DNA from: Pseudoips prasinana
Lineage: Eukaryota; Arthropoda; Insecta; Lepidoptera; Nolidae
DNA length: 64,000 nt
Direction of reading: 5' to 3'
Assembly: GCA_951640165.1 (NCBI GenBank)
Contig: OX621255.1
Coordinates: forward strand, 6,324,001-6,388,000
The notes below the pieces were generated by a model, which saw only the letters and a list, made by a program, of their open reading frames with translations, ran no database searches and had not been told where the DNA came from. Below are positions 31,791-42,900 of this stretch, one piece after another (the first letter of the stretch is position 1; every line of letters starts with the position of its first letter). A program made the position numbers and the translations under genes.

Positions 31791-34700
31791 ATGGAGGTAC
31801 AAGAAATAAATGAGATCATAAGAAACCAAGAAGCGAACTACAAGGAAATAAACCAAATATTCACCAACATCAAAAAAGACTCAGCTTCAAGGAAAACGTT
31901 GAAATACATTACGGAAAGGAGATCTCGATTAACAGATATCTTCACCAGAACTTCGGACAATCATGTATGTTTAGAGGACCAAGAAATACTGTTAAACCAT
32001 AAATACGTCACTTCTGACTATTTCGGGTCCATTAAAGAGCTATATACAGAAGCCATGGAATACCTAGGAAAGTGTGAGAAGAAAGTTCAAACACTTTGTC
32101 AATTATATGAACCAGAAGGCGTGGAGCCGCAACCAGAAGTTGTTAATTCAGCAAAAATGAATTTGCAACTATATCGCATTAACCACATAAAACTTAATCT
32201 ACAAAACGCAGCCCAATCTCTGGAGCAAAATAAGCCTATGTCGCATTTTACTACGTTACTGGAAACTTTGCAAAAACAATGGCAGAAAGTAGAGGAAACT
32301 CATTTTGACATATTGGACGAAGAAAACACAATGGATCACAGTTATTTTCAAGACGGTATATTCGAAACATTAAGAGTGGATTATGATCGTATAACAAATC
32401 AAGTATGCGACAAAGTACAATCAACCAATGAGAAACATGCTTCATCGGTTAAATTACCGAAAATAGTCATTCCAGTATTCACCGGGAGTTATGAGTCATG
32501 GAGCTCTTTTTATGATTTATTTCTGAAAATAATACATGAAGACAAATCATTGACCGCCACAGAAAAAATGCAATATTTGAAAACACATGTACGGGGTGAC
32601 GCCGCTAAGCTGATTAAGCATTTAACAGTTTGCGACATTAATTACGTAACTGCGTGGAACCTACTGATTAAACGATATAAAAATGAGAGAATAATAATTA
32701 CTAAACATATTGACAATATGCTGAATATTCCAAAAATAAAGAAAGGCAATGCAGTAAATTTAAGAGAATTGCACGACACCATCAATGAAAACCTGGAAGC
32801 ATTAAAAAATCAAAACGTAAACACTTCGACATGGGACCCTATTATGACAAGAATACTGAGTAGAATATGGGATTCCGAAACTGATGAAAAGTATGAACAT
32901 CAACTAGAAGAACCAAACAAGCCCCAAGTATTTGCGGAAATGATGCAGTTCTTAGAAAAACGGTTTAAATGTCTGGAAACAAACAGCTATTTCAAAGAAG
33001 AACCCTCCAGTAAACCTAATTACTCGTATGAATCACCACTGGCATCAAACAAACAAATAGTAGAGAGTAGAGAGAAGGAGTATCAATTTTGTTGGTTCTG
33101 TGACAGTCAAGAACACACTATATACCAGTGCACGGAATTTAAAGCGATGTCAGTACAAAGTCGTAGTATGGAAGTAAATAAAAAACATATGTGCAGAAAT
33201 TGTTTGTCGCATGACTCATCAGAAAAGTGTCATAGTTTTAAAACTTGCGTGTATTGTGGAAAAAAAGGTCATCACTCTTTTTTACATGTAAATTATCAAC
33301 ATTCTAGACAATTCACCACTTCAAGCCCGAGACATGTAAACCCTAGGGGGTCGGAAAGTCGTAACTCAGTGATCCCGTTCACTAGTAAAAATGAGACAAA
33401 AACTTTGTCAAACATATCTACCACTACCAAACCTGACATACAAAAAACAACGTTGTTGGCGACAGCCCTCGTACGAGCAAACGCCATAGATGGAACACCA
33501 CACTTGTTAAGAGTATTGTATGATCAAGGGTCCGAGGCATCCTTTTGCACGGAAGAAACAGCACAAATATTATCATATCCGCGCAGCAAAATACAAACTG
33601 AAATAATCGGTATTGCTGACGACAAACCTAAAACGTCGAACTATTGTATTAACGTTGTACTACAACCAAGATTCACTAGCAAATATAAATTACCTGTCAC
33701 ACTTATTGTACTACCGAAGCTAACTGGTTCCCTACCGAAGAGAACTATACCACAACTACATACAAACTATTTAGAAAACAAACTAATAGCAGATCCTACC
33801 TATTACAAACAAGGCCCAATAGATATAATACTAGGAGCTCAAGAATATAGCAAACTATTGCAAAAAGGGTTACAAAAAATACAAGATGGAATTATCGCAC
33901 AAGATACCGAGTTTGGGTGGATTTTATCCGGAATTTCCTGTAACACTATTACAAATATTAAAATAATTAGTATGACAACCCGTACTACCGAAATCCAACA
34001 AATAAGCAAGTTTTGGGAAATAGAAGAAGTACCTGAAAAGTATCAATTGTCCAATAATGACCGTATGTGTGAAAATTTTTACCAAGAAACTACTGTGAGA
34101 AATCCAGATGGAACATACACTGTAAGGCTTCCTTTCAAACAATATAATGTAAGTTACGGGAATTCTCGCCAAAAAGCCGCTGCAAGGCTTTTACAATTAG
34201 AAAGAAAGTTTGCCAAAGATAAAAGCTTACAAATCAAATACCAAGACTTCCTTACCGAATACTTAGAGATGGGTCACATGACAAAAGTGCCGAAATCCGA
34301 TTATTATCAAGGAAAATACTACATCCCTCATCAACCCGTGATTAAAGAAGATTCATTGACCACGAAGTTACGAGTAGTGTTTGATGCGTCAAGTAAATCA
34401 AGCTCCCAGATAAGCTTAAATGACAATATGTATGTGGGCCCAAGATTACAGCAAGATTTAGCATCGATCTTATTACGCTGGCGTAAGCACAAAATAGTGT
34501 TTATGGCTGACATAGAGAAGATGTATAGATTTATAAAAATTGGTAAAGAAGATTGGACATTTCAAAGAATACTTTGGAGAGATTCCCCGAAACAACCAAT
34601 GGATGAATATGAATTGACCACTGTAACATACGGAACCTCATCTGCACCTTACTTAGCAATCAGAACATTACAACAACTAGCTATGAGTGAAAAAAAGAAG

Positions 34701-35690
34701 TACCCCAAAGCCAGTCAAGTAGCGCTTCAAGATTTTTTTGTAGATGACATGTTATCAGGAGAAAATGACGTTGAGTCAGCAAAAATATTGCAAACAGATC
34801 TAATACATATGCTACAAGCAGGTGGATTCAACTTAAGGAAATGGTCATCCAATAACGTTGAGTTATTACGGAATATACCCAATGAAAATCAGGATAACCA
34901 AATGATGAAAATTCCTCTTGATGAAACTAGAAAATCACTAGGGATATTATGGTCACCACTAAAAGACAGTTTTTCATTCTCGGTTACAGTCAATAAAATG
35001 GAAATACCAACAAAACGGTTTATTTTATCAGAAATTGCAAAATTGTTTGACCCACTCGGCTGGCTGGCACCCGTTCTAATAAATATGAAACTTATAATCC
35101 AGGAACTATGGACAAATGGTACAGAATGGGATCAACCTGTAGATAACGCTATCAAAAGTAGATGGGTAGATATACAAGATCAATTAAAAGCACTTGAGAA
35201 CATTTCTATTCCAAGATGGTGCAAATTTACAACTGATTCACAAGCGGAATTACATGGATTCAGTGATGCATCAGAAAAAGCGTACGGTGCAGTAGTATAC
35301 TGTCGAATATATAAAGGAAATAACACATATGATGTCACCTTACTACAAGCAAAATCTAAGGTGGCACCAAAGAAACAAAAAACTACGTTACCTAAATTAG
35401 AGTTATGTGCAGCCGTTTTACTCGCGAAATTAATGCAGAAGATTGTAAACGAAATGAAAATTCCGATTACAAACATATATTGTTGGTCAGACTCTATGAT
35501 CACCCTTGGTTGGATTAAAGGAGAGGCAGACAAATGGAAAATGTTCGTGGCAAACAGGGTTTCCGAAATACAAAAAAAGTTACCTCAAGGAAAGTGGTAT
35601 TACATAAATACATCTCAAAATCCTGCTGACGTCATTACAAGGGGGGTTGTCCCGAACAAACTTAAAAATTTTGATTTGTGGTGGAATTGA
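31791..35690 (+). CDS. inner BEL/Pao gag-protease-RT-RNase H polyprotein, 1299 aa
   Basis: Starts at ATG 31791. Gag covers about residues 1-500, with a core around KLPKIVIPVFTGSYESW and zinc-knuckle-like CWFCDSQEHTIYQC (from about residue 434) and CVYCGKKGHH. The protease-like motif is LYDQGSEASF (about 576-585). The reverse transcriptase has LRVVFDASSK, MADIEKMY and the catalytic FFVDDML (about 985). RNase H follows with GFSDASEKAYGA, LPKLELCAA and WSDSMITLGWI. The frame ends at TGA 35688-35690 inside a conserved BEL segment (FDLWWN then stop), where related polyproteins continue into integrase. So the protein is probably truncated by mutation, unless the stop is recoded. Confidence 0.92.
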   Translation: MEVQEINEIIRNQEANYKEINQIFTNIKKDSASRKTLKYITERRSRLTDIFTRTSDNHVCLEDQEILLNHKYVTSDYFGSIKELYTEAMEYLGKCEKKVQTLCQLYEPEGVEPQPEVVNSAKMNLQLYRINHIKLNLQNAAQSLEQNKPMSHFTTLLETLQKQWQKVEETHFDILDEENTMDHSYFQDGIFETLRVDYDRITNQVCDKVQSTNEKHASSVKLPKIVIPVFTGSYESWSSFYDLFLKIIHEDKSLTATEKMQYLKTHVRGDAAKLIKHLTVCDINYVTAWNLLIKRYKNERIIITKHIDNMLNIPKIKKGNAVNLRELHDTINENLEALKNQNVNTSTWDPIMTRILSRIWDSETDEKYEHQLEEPNKPQVFAEMMQFLEKRFKCLETNSYFKEEPSSKPNYSYESPLASNKQIVESREKEYQFCWFCDSQEHTIYQCTEFKAMSVQSRSMEVNKKHMCRNCLSHDSSEKCHSFKTCVYCGKKGHHSFLHVNYQHSRQFTTSSPRHVNPRGSESRNSVIPFTSKNETKTLSNISTTTKPDIQKTTLLATALVRANAIDGTPHLLRVLYDQGSEASFCTEETAQILSYPRSKIQTEIIGIADDKPKTSNYCINVVLQPRFTSKYKLPVTLIVLPKLTGSLPKRTIPQLHTNYLENKLIADPTYYKQGPIDIILGAQEYSKLLQKGLQKIQDGIIAQDTEFGWILSGISCNTITNIKIISMTTRTTEIQQISKFWEIEEVPEKYQLSNNDRMCENFYQETTVRNPDGTYTVRLPFKQYNVSYGNSRQKAAARLLQLERKFAKDKSLQIKYQDFLTEYLEMGHMTKVPKSDYYQGKYYIPHQPVIKEDSLTTKLRVVFDASSKSSSQISLNDNMYVGPRLQQDLASILLRWRKHKIVFMADIEKMYRFIKIGKEDWTFQRILWRDSPKQPMDEYELTTVTYGTSSAPYLAIRTLQQLAMSEKKKYPKASQVALQDFFVDDMLSGENDVESAKILQTDLIHMLQAGGFNLRKWSSNNVELLRNIPNENQDNQMMKIPLDETRKSLGILWSPLKDSFSFSVTVNKMEIPTKRFILSEIAKLFDPLGWLAPVLINMKLIIQELWTNGTEWDQPVDNAIKSRWVDIQDQLKALENISIPRWCKFTTDSQAELHGFSDASEKAYGAVVYCRIYKGNNTYDVTLLQAKSKVAPKKQKTTLPKLELCAAVLLAKLMQKIVNEMKIPITNIYCWSDSMITLGWIKGEADKWKMFVANRVSEIQKKLPQGKWYYINTSQNPADVITRGVVPNKLKNFDLWWN

Positions 35691-35803
35691 CCAGATTGGT
35701 TAAAAACCGGCTACATCCCTAGTACAAAGACTATACCAGAAATATGTGAAGAAATTAAGCGTTGTTACCACATAACGAATAATGTTCAACAACAGGACAC
35801 TAT

Positions 35804-38800
35804 TTGGGAAAGATTTGCGAGTTTTCAAAAATGGTACGAGTATTATCTTATTGTTACAGGTTCAGAGACAAACAAAGAAACATTAAACCATTAACTCGTA
35901 CGGAAATTAATAGAACAACTGTCCAAATTATACTACTTGTTCAGCAAGTCGAATTTTTGGAAGAATACAAAACTATCAAAAGTGGATTACTACTCAAAAA
36001 CAATAAAATTGCATGTTTGGATCCGTTTATTGATCCAGATGGATTATTACGAGTGGGAGGAAGACTTCAAAACTCAAATCTTCCATACGACCAAAAGCAT
36101 CCAATTCTATTACCCCACCACCACCACATAGTTGCAATCTTAGTACACGACGCTCACATAAACACATTACACGGAGGCAATCGTTTAACCTTGGCGTATA
36201 TACGACAGAAGTATTGGATACTTGGAGGAAAACGTTTAGTAAAAGGCCATATAAGAAAGTGTGTGAAATGCATACGATATAAGTCAGCTACAATGTCACA
36301 GAAAATGGGGGCATTACCAAAAGCCAGAGTAACGGAATCATATCCATTTAGCCACACAGGCATAGACTATGCAGGTCCAGTCCAGGTTAGAGCAATGAAA
36401 GGTCGGGGTCATAAATCGTACAAAGGATACATTGCAATATTTGTCTGTTTATCAACTAAAGCCATACATTTAGAATTAGTGGGTGATTTGTCAACAGAAT
36501 CATTCATCGCCGCGTTAAGGAGATTCATGGCACGCAGAGGTCCAGTGGCACATATTTATAGTGACAACGCAACAAATTTTGTGGGTGCGGCCAACTTCTT
36601 ATATAGAGAACTGTTGATAATAACTCAATCAAATGACTTTCAAAACACCATGGCAAACATTGGAACACACTGGCATTTTATTCCACCGTCATCATCCCAT
36701 TTCGGAGGTATATGGGAAGCAGGAGTCAAGTCAATGAAGCATCATTTGCGCAGAGTAATAGGAGAGCAGACTCTAACATATGAAGAGTTAACTACATTTC
36801 TGCATCAAACGGAAGCATGCCTGAATTCAAGACCATTATGTGCACAGAGTGAGGATATAAACGACAACGTAGTATTAACACCGAGTCATTTCCTTATTGG
36901 TAGAGAAGCGGTCGGCGTACCGGATCCGCTATCGAACATCAACACCGACCTTGTGAATAGATGGAAACATATTCAAAGAATGAAAAAAGATTTCTGGAAA
37001 AGTTGGACTAATGACTATCTACAACAATTACAACAAAGATACAAATGGAAGAAAAATCAAGAAAATTTAGATATTGGATCCGTAGTAATTATAAAAGATG
37101 AAAATATTAATCCTAGCAAATGGCCACTTGCAAAAGTTAAAGAAGTACACGTTGGAAACGATGGTTTAACTAGAGTTGTGACACTTCTAAAACCGTCGGG
37201 CTCCACGCTAAAAAGATCAATTCATACCCTAATTCCATTACCTATAAAATCAAATAAGGACGATCACAGTTGTAACAATGTTGCATCAAACACTGTACAT
37301 ACGAATATGACAAAAACTTATACAAGAAATAGTAATGGAAACCAAACCAAAACAGCCAGTAACTGTTCAAAATGGTTCATATACTTATTAATAATTATAC
37401 AAATGTTCAGTACAGTAACATCAACAACCACATATTTTATAAAAAGTTTATCACCAGGAATATACGTTGAGCAAATAGGAACAGCAAGCATCGACAGAGG
37501 AATGTTTAGGATAGAAAAACATTTTGAAAGACAACGCCTACAACAAGACTACATGAGAATAAAAACAGTAACATCCAAATTCAATATACTCTGCAGTAAT
37601 GCAGAAGTCGTAACAACAGAAACTCACTGCAAACAACTATATCACCACTTAATTGAACAAGAAACAAAATATGAGCGAATCAAAGAATACTTAACAGAAG
37701 TTAATCAAACCAGGAAGAAGAGAGGACTATTAGGGCAATTTCTAACGTCAATTTTTGGCGTAAATGATGAAGTCTACAAAGATATAAACTCACTGAATAT
37801 GAATCAAGAAAAATTAATTAAAGCAGCTAACCATCAAACTAAATTCATGATCTCAACTATTTCACAAGTTAACAGTACTGAGGAGAGAATAAGAAAAAAA
37901 CTGGAAGGTTTTCAAACAAAAATTAATCATGTAATAGAATACATAAATAACTACAACCACTGGTATACTACGATCGACCACAACAGAATAAAAATTCAAA
38001 TAATGCAGACGTACCAACTTGCAAATAACTACATTACGGAAATCATAGATTATTATAATGGATTACTAGATATCTATCTAAGTAAAACAACGGTATATAG
38101 CGTGTTATCACCAAAAAATGTTAGCGATTTGATATTGTCAGCAAATAAAAAACTTCCATCTAATTTGAAAATCATTCAACAACACTTACTAGAAACCAAA
38201 ATATTTGAAAACATTAGCCACATACTAGTTCATGCATACTTTCCTATTCAAGATATTAACAAGTATACGTTGATTCACACCACACCGATTCCAAAGAAGG
38301 ATGCTCATAAGTCATTTCAAAGCATAGAAATTTCAAAACCTTACATAGCATTAGACTATAACAATGAGCTATATTTTGAGTTAAATCATGACGAATACAA
38401 GAGTTGTCTGCAGAGAGATCTCCATTTTATTTGTTTTCCTGGGGCGGTGAAAAATATGCAATTAAATAAAAATTGCATTATTGACCAACTCTTCAAAAAT
38501 GAGACACGAACGAAATGCCCTGTAAAAAGTTTTGACATACCAAGTAGCATAATGTGGAAACAACTATGCATGCAGAACACTTGGATGTTTTTAGCTAAGG
38601 ACAGTACCACTGCATCAATAGTTTGTGATGGACAACGAGAGGAAGTAGTGCTTCAAAATGTCGGTGTAATAAAAATCTCCGACACTTGTATCATTAAATC
38701 AACCAACAGCATACTTGCCGCTCAAAGATCAGTGTCAGCACAAATAGCATCATCATATTCAAAACAGATAAATTTCACTATAGATACATACGTGTCCACT

Positions 38801-39181
38801 AGTAATAAAATTGTAAATATGTCTAAAGAGGAAGTAATAGGTAACTCACGAGATTTTTTTCTAAATTTAGTTAACAATGAAAATAGTTTAAAATTAGAAC
38901 TAAATAATACCATTTGGAAACAAATTTATTCCCATACTTATGTAGTTAGTTTTATATCGTCACTACTCATGTTAATATTAGCGATAGTAATCGTACGTTA
39001 TGGTCCAAAAATGATAAACTGTATTAGAACGGCAATACAGCGCAACACCAGGCATCCCAAGGAACCATGTGCCAAACAACCAACAACGAGACCAGGCAGC
39101 GCAGACGATACTTACTATTTACAGCCAACCGAATCGACAGTCGACAAAGAACTTCACGTCAACGAAAAACTCAACCAATGA
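35804..39181 (+). CDS. inner element integrase and envelope-like protein in one frame
   Basis: The open frame is bounded upstream by a shift near 35826-35834 rather than by a true start; the first in-frame ATG is 35831. Residues about 100-156 hold an HHCC zinc site. The integrase core has D188 (GIDYAGP), D254 (SDNATNF) and E305 (GGIWEAGVKS). From about residue 500 (ATG at 37307) an envelope-like region of some 620 aa follows: hydrophobic signal-like FIYLLIIIQMF, a furin-type site RKKR at 637-640 followed by GLLGQFLTSIFGV, several N-glycosylation sequons, and a membrane segment FISSLLMLILAIVIV near the C-terminus with a 60-residue tail. The layout resembles baculovirus F/errantivirus Env proteins. 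How Env would be released (splicing or processing) is not shown. Confidence 0.9.
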   Translation: MGKICEFSKMVRVLSYCYRFRDKQRNIKPLTRTEINRTTVQIILLVQQVEFLEEYKTIKSGLLLKNNKIACLDPFIDPDGLLRVGGRLQNSNLPYDQKHPILLPHHHHIVAILVHDAHINTLHGGNRLTLAYIRQKYWILGGKRLVKGHIRKCVKCIRYKSATMSQKMGALPKARVTESYPFSHTGIDYAGPVQVRAMKGRGHKSYKGYIAIFVCLSTKAIHLELVGDLSTESFIAALRRFMARRGPVAHIYSDNATNFVGAANFLYRELLIITQSNDFQNTMANIGTHWHFIPPSSSHFGGIWEAGVKSMKHHLRRVIGEQTLTYEELTTFLHQTEACLNSRPLCAQSEDINDNVVLTPSHFLIGREAVGVPDPLSNINTDLVNRWKHIQRMKKDFWKSWTNDYLQQLQQRYKWKKNQENLDIGSVVIIKDENINPSKWPLAKVKEVHVGNDGLTRVVTLLKPSGSTLKRSIHTLIPLPIKSNKDDHSCNNVASNTVHTNMTKTYTRNSNGNQTKTASNCSKWFIYLLIIIQMFSTVTSTTTYFIKSLSPGIYVEQIGTASIDRGMFRIEKHFERQRLQQDYMRIKTVTSKFNILCSNAEVVTTETHCKQLYHHLIEQETKYERIKEYLTEVNQTRKKRGLLGQFLTSIFGVNDEVYKDINSLNMNQEKLIKAANHQTKFMISTISQVNSTEERIRKKLEGFQTKINHVIEYINNYNHWYTTIDHNRIKIQIMQTYQLANNYITEIIDYYNGLLDIYLSKTTVYSVLSPKNVSDLILSANKKLPSNLKIIQQHLLETKIFENISHILVHAYFPIQDINKYTLIHTTPIPKKDAHKSFQSIEISKPYIALDYNNELYFELNHDEYKSCLQRDLHFICFPGAVKNMQLNKNCIIDQLFKNETRTKCPVKSFDIPSSIMWKQLCMQNTWMFLAKDSTTASIVCDGQREEVVLQNVGVIKISDTCIIKSTNSILAAQRSVSAQIASSYSKQINFTIDTYVSTSNKIVNMSKEEVIGNSRDFFLNLVNNENSLKLELNNTIWKQIYSHTYVVSFISSLLMLILAIVIVRYGPKMINCIRTAIQRNTRHPKEPCAKQPTTRPGSADDTYYLQPTESTVDKELHVNEKLNQ

Positions 39182-39250
39182 GATACCGACCATCACCAGC
39201 GGGACAACTGAACTATATGAACTGAAGCCTATTCCCGAGAGGCGGCAGAA

Positions 39251-39848
39251 TGTTCACATGTGAACCATAATATTTACTTCAAGGAACCCTAATTAATTTA
39301 TATCAACACAGCAATCAATGACAAATTTACTACATCGACGCATCTTGGGACAAAGTACAGCTCAGCGTCAGCATACAACTGACCGAAATATTGAAGACTG
39401 CAGCGTCGACGCAACACACGGATGGCACACAAGTGAATAGGCGTGAATGTGTATTTAGTTTAAGATTAGTATATAAGATTTTAATATTGTAAATAAAGGC
39501 AGTCATTACGTTGAATCCGACTTTGACTCATTACCCTGTCACCACCTCTCACTGCGGCCAAGACACCTTTAGCCGTCAGTACGATCGGTCTTGTGAGCCT
39601 GCTTGACCGGCAGTGAGAAAACCCTCTCTCCTGTGTACATTGCACTACGTACACACCCCTGCTTCCTTCATAGTTTCCGTCTGTTGCCTTAGGTCTCCTG
39701 GCAACAGGCTTCCCGTACCTATCTATATAATTATATGTTATCAGTACATATGGTTAGGCTAGGGTGGTAGGACTATTACGAGTGGTACACAGTAAGGAGT
39801 ATGCGAGCGTTGTATATTTGACCCTACAAATTATCTTATGCCCGTACA
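39251..39848 (+). repeat. inner element 3' LTR
   Basis: 598 bp, preceded by a purine-rich tract (gagaggcggcagaa). It supplies an ATG (39838-39840) in frame with the outer gag remainder. Confidence 0.93.
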
Positions 39849-39853
39849 GTGTA

Positions 39854-42800
39854 TTATTTGCGACCGTTATAATAATGTTAGACAATTAATTAATAACCAC
39901 TTAAAGTCATTATTTAATATTGAGCTTTTGCGTGAGTCTGATAAATCCTTAAGATTTCTTGTAGATCACGTTACCAAGAATCTTCGCGCTTTAAATAAAT
40001 TAAAGCAGCCCACTGAGCATTGGGATACGCTGATCGTATTCATGGTCTCAGCGAAATTAGACAGCAATACGCGTGTTAAGTGGGAGGAATACATACAGGC
40101 GAATGTAATTACTTCGGATATGCCTACTTTAGAAGATTTTATGACTTTTGTAAAAGGCCGTGCTGACGTTCTCGAGTCTATTTACCGTAGCAAGCAGGAT
40201 AAAAATACTAAGCCGAATTCAAATTATTTGCAGGCAAATAAGCAAAGCTCCGCTTCACACACAAAGTCGTTTGTCAGTTCTGAGCAGGGTGATTCATCTT
40301 CGCATAAGGCTAGTTATAAGTGTGTATTTTGCAATAAAAACCATCGCAATTACGAATGCTCACAATTTAAATCAAAATCCATTGATGATAGGATTGCTGT
40401 TGTGACAGAGCTTAAATTGTGTCAAAATTGTTTGCGTAAGGGTCATAATGCACGTGCCTGCAAACTATCAGGTACATGTAAAATATGTAACCAACGTCAC
40501 AACACTTTTTTACACAAAGAATCTGAATCTGAGTTTACAGGTAGTGCAAGCTCAGAGCAGATCACAATGTCTGCTGTTTCTTCTACGGAGACGTTACTAT
40601 GTACAGCGTTAGTGGAAATATTTAACCCTGTAACCAATGTCTCTGTTACTACAAAAGCCTTGTTGGATAGTGGTAGTCAAACTACATTTATTACCGAGGC
40701 ATTGCAAAATAAACTCAATTTAAATTCAGTAAAGTCGAATATTCAAAATGTTGTAGGTATATGCAACACTATTGTTAAACTTAATTCTAAACGGTGCAAT
40801 ATTCGTATTCAATCAAAGGTAGGTTCGTTTAGCATAATGGCCTCATGTCTAGTTATACCTCAAATTACGGGTAAAATACCTAAAACTTTAATTAATATTT
40901 CACAAATTAATTTAAAATCATTTCAGTTGGCAGACCCCAGCTTTTTTGAGCCGTCTGAAATAGGGCTGCTTATAGGCAGTGATTTGTTTTGGAGAATTAT
41001 AGGTACTAAGCAGCACTCTCTAGGTAAAGGTGGTCCTATCTTACATGACTCCAAGCTAGGATGGCTCATCGCAGGTCCCATGCTAATAATTAATTCGCAT
41101 TCCCAAGTGAGGTGTTATTTAACCAATGTGGAGGTCAATACTAGTTTAATTGATCTTCACGACGATTTAAAAAGGTTTTGGGAGCTTGAAAGCTTGCCAC
41201 AAAAACCTCTATACAACGATCAGGAAAAGGCTTGCGAACTACATTTTTTGAAGCATACAAAGCGTACTGAGGTAGGGCGTTTTTGTGTCAAGCTTCCACT
41301 TATTGACGATTCCAGTTGTCTAGGTAATTCTTATTTTCTAGCTAGGCGGCGATTTTTTAATCTGGAACGTCGATTTCGCAAGCAACCTGAACTTAAATCT
41401 GCTTATGTTGATTTTATCAATGAATATTCCAATCTTGGTCATCTTTCCGTAGTATCCGAGGAAGACCGACCTGAGAATGGCTATTTTGTTCCTCATCATC
41501 CCGTCATCCGCCACGATAGCGAATCTACACGTCTTCGCGTCGTGTTTGACGCATCCGCTCGTACTGCATCTGGTTTGTCAATAAACGACTTACTTATGAT
41601 AGGTCCCACAGTCCAGGATTCGCTTTTCAATATCTTGGTTAGGTTCCGACAACATCGATTTGTATTGTCGGCAGATATTGAAAAGATGTACCGACAAATA
41701 TTAGTCGACGAGTCTGACCGCCATTTGCAGCTGATCCTATGGCGTGATTCGGAGAACAAACCATTACAGACACTCAGGCTTAATACGGTCACCTACGGTT
41801 TTGCTAGCGCTAGTTTCCTCGCCACCAGATGCCTATGGCAAGTTGGTGAGGAGTGCAATGATGAGGTTGTTAAAACTGTAATTCAGAAAGACATTTATGT
41901 TGACGATTTGCTGTCATCTAATGACGATGAAAGTAAACTACGTAGAATTCAAGAACTGACGCATGCAGCTCTTGCCAAGTATGGTTTTCATTTGCGGAAA
42001 TACCGTTCTAATTTACCATTTTTGCTGTCTTCAGAAGCTATCCAGTCTTGTAGCAACTTGACATTGAGTCAGTCTACGCATACTCTAGGTCTTGACTGGA
42101 ATGCTTCTTCTGACAGTCTGCGTTTTCCTATAACCGTTAAACAATCCCAAGTTGTTACTAAACGGGTTATCTTGTCCTCAACTTTCAAGATCTTCGATCC
42201 CTTGGGGCTCCTATCTTTGTCCACTATCGTTCCCAAAATTTTATTACAGACGTTATGGTCACTCAATCTGGACTGGGACGATCCTGCTCCCAAGGAGATA
42301 GTTGAAGCTTGGAAGCAATTTGTAAATGGTTTACAAGATATTTCGTCTCTATCAATACCTAGATGGGTATCTATAACTGATCCAGTTTCTGTCGAGATAC
42401 ATTGTTTCTGTGACGCATCACAACGCGCCTATGGTGCTTGTTTGTATCTTAGGTCTACAGACAAGGATGAAAAGGTACATGTTCACCTTTTATGTGCGAA
42501 ATCTCGCGTTGCGCCCGCGTCTACTCCTTTAACCATTCCTCGTCTTGAGCTTTCAGGAGCTTTGTTGGCTGCTGAAATGAGCTCAGCGGTTACACAGGCC
42601 TTGCGACGTAAAATATCGCGTTATGTCTATTGGACAGACTCAAATGTGGTGCTTAGTTGGATACGTAGAGGTACGTCCTCAGGTCTCAAAGCCTTCGTTG
42701 CCAACAGAGTCGCTACCATCAGAGAGTTAACCGAGACTGATTCATGGTATCATGTTCCCACTGAATATAATCCAGCGGATCTTTATTATCGCGTGGTATC

Positions 42801-42900
42801 AACCCGCAAGAGGTCGCGAACTGTGATTTGTGGTGGCATGGACCGCAGTTTTTGTCGTTGCCAATGTCCGAATGGCCTGCACAGTCACAAAATATTATAG
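39854..42900 (+). pseudogene. outer BEL gag C-terminus, protease, RT, RNase H
   Basis: Continues the outer gag after the second GTGTA; the open frame begins at an LTR-derived ATG at 39838. It shows CCHC-like knuckles (CVFCNKNHRNYEC, CQNCLRKGHNARAC, CKICNQRH), protease-like LLDSGSQTTFI, RT motifs LRVVFDASAR, SADIEKMY and YVDDLL, and RNase H motifs FCDASQRAYGA, IPRLELSGA and WTDSNVVLSWI. Near 42790-42800, after NPADL, the conserved reading moves to another frame, so the end of this ORF (to 42900) is out-of-frame sequence. Codon use is less A-rich than the inner element, so this is a different BEL lineage. Confidence 0.9.

Larger units (their letters stand above)
30851..39848 (+). mobile_element. 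inner env-bearing BEL/Pao element, 8998 bp
   Basis: Bounded by LTRs of 606 and 598 bp starting TGTTCACATGTGAACC and ending CCCGTACA, with GTGTA duplicated at 30846-30850 and 39849-39853. It encodes gag, protease, reverse transcriptase and RNase H in one long frame, and integrase plus an envelope-like protein in a second. The structure is that of an endogenous, retrovirus-like member of the BEL/Pao group (Belpaoviridae-like). It is inserted in the same orientation within the outer gag. Confidence 0.93.
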
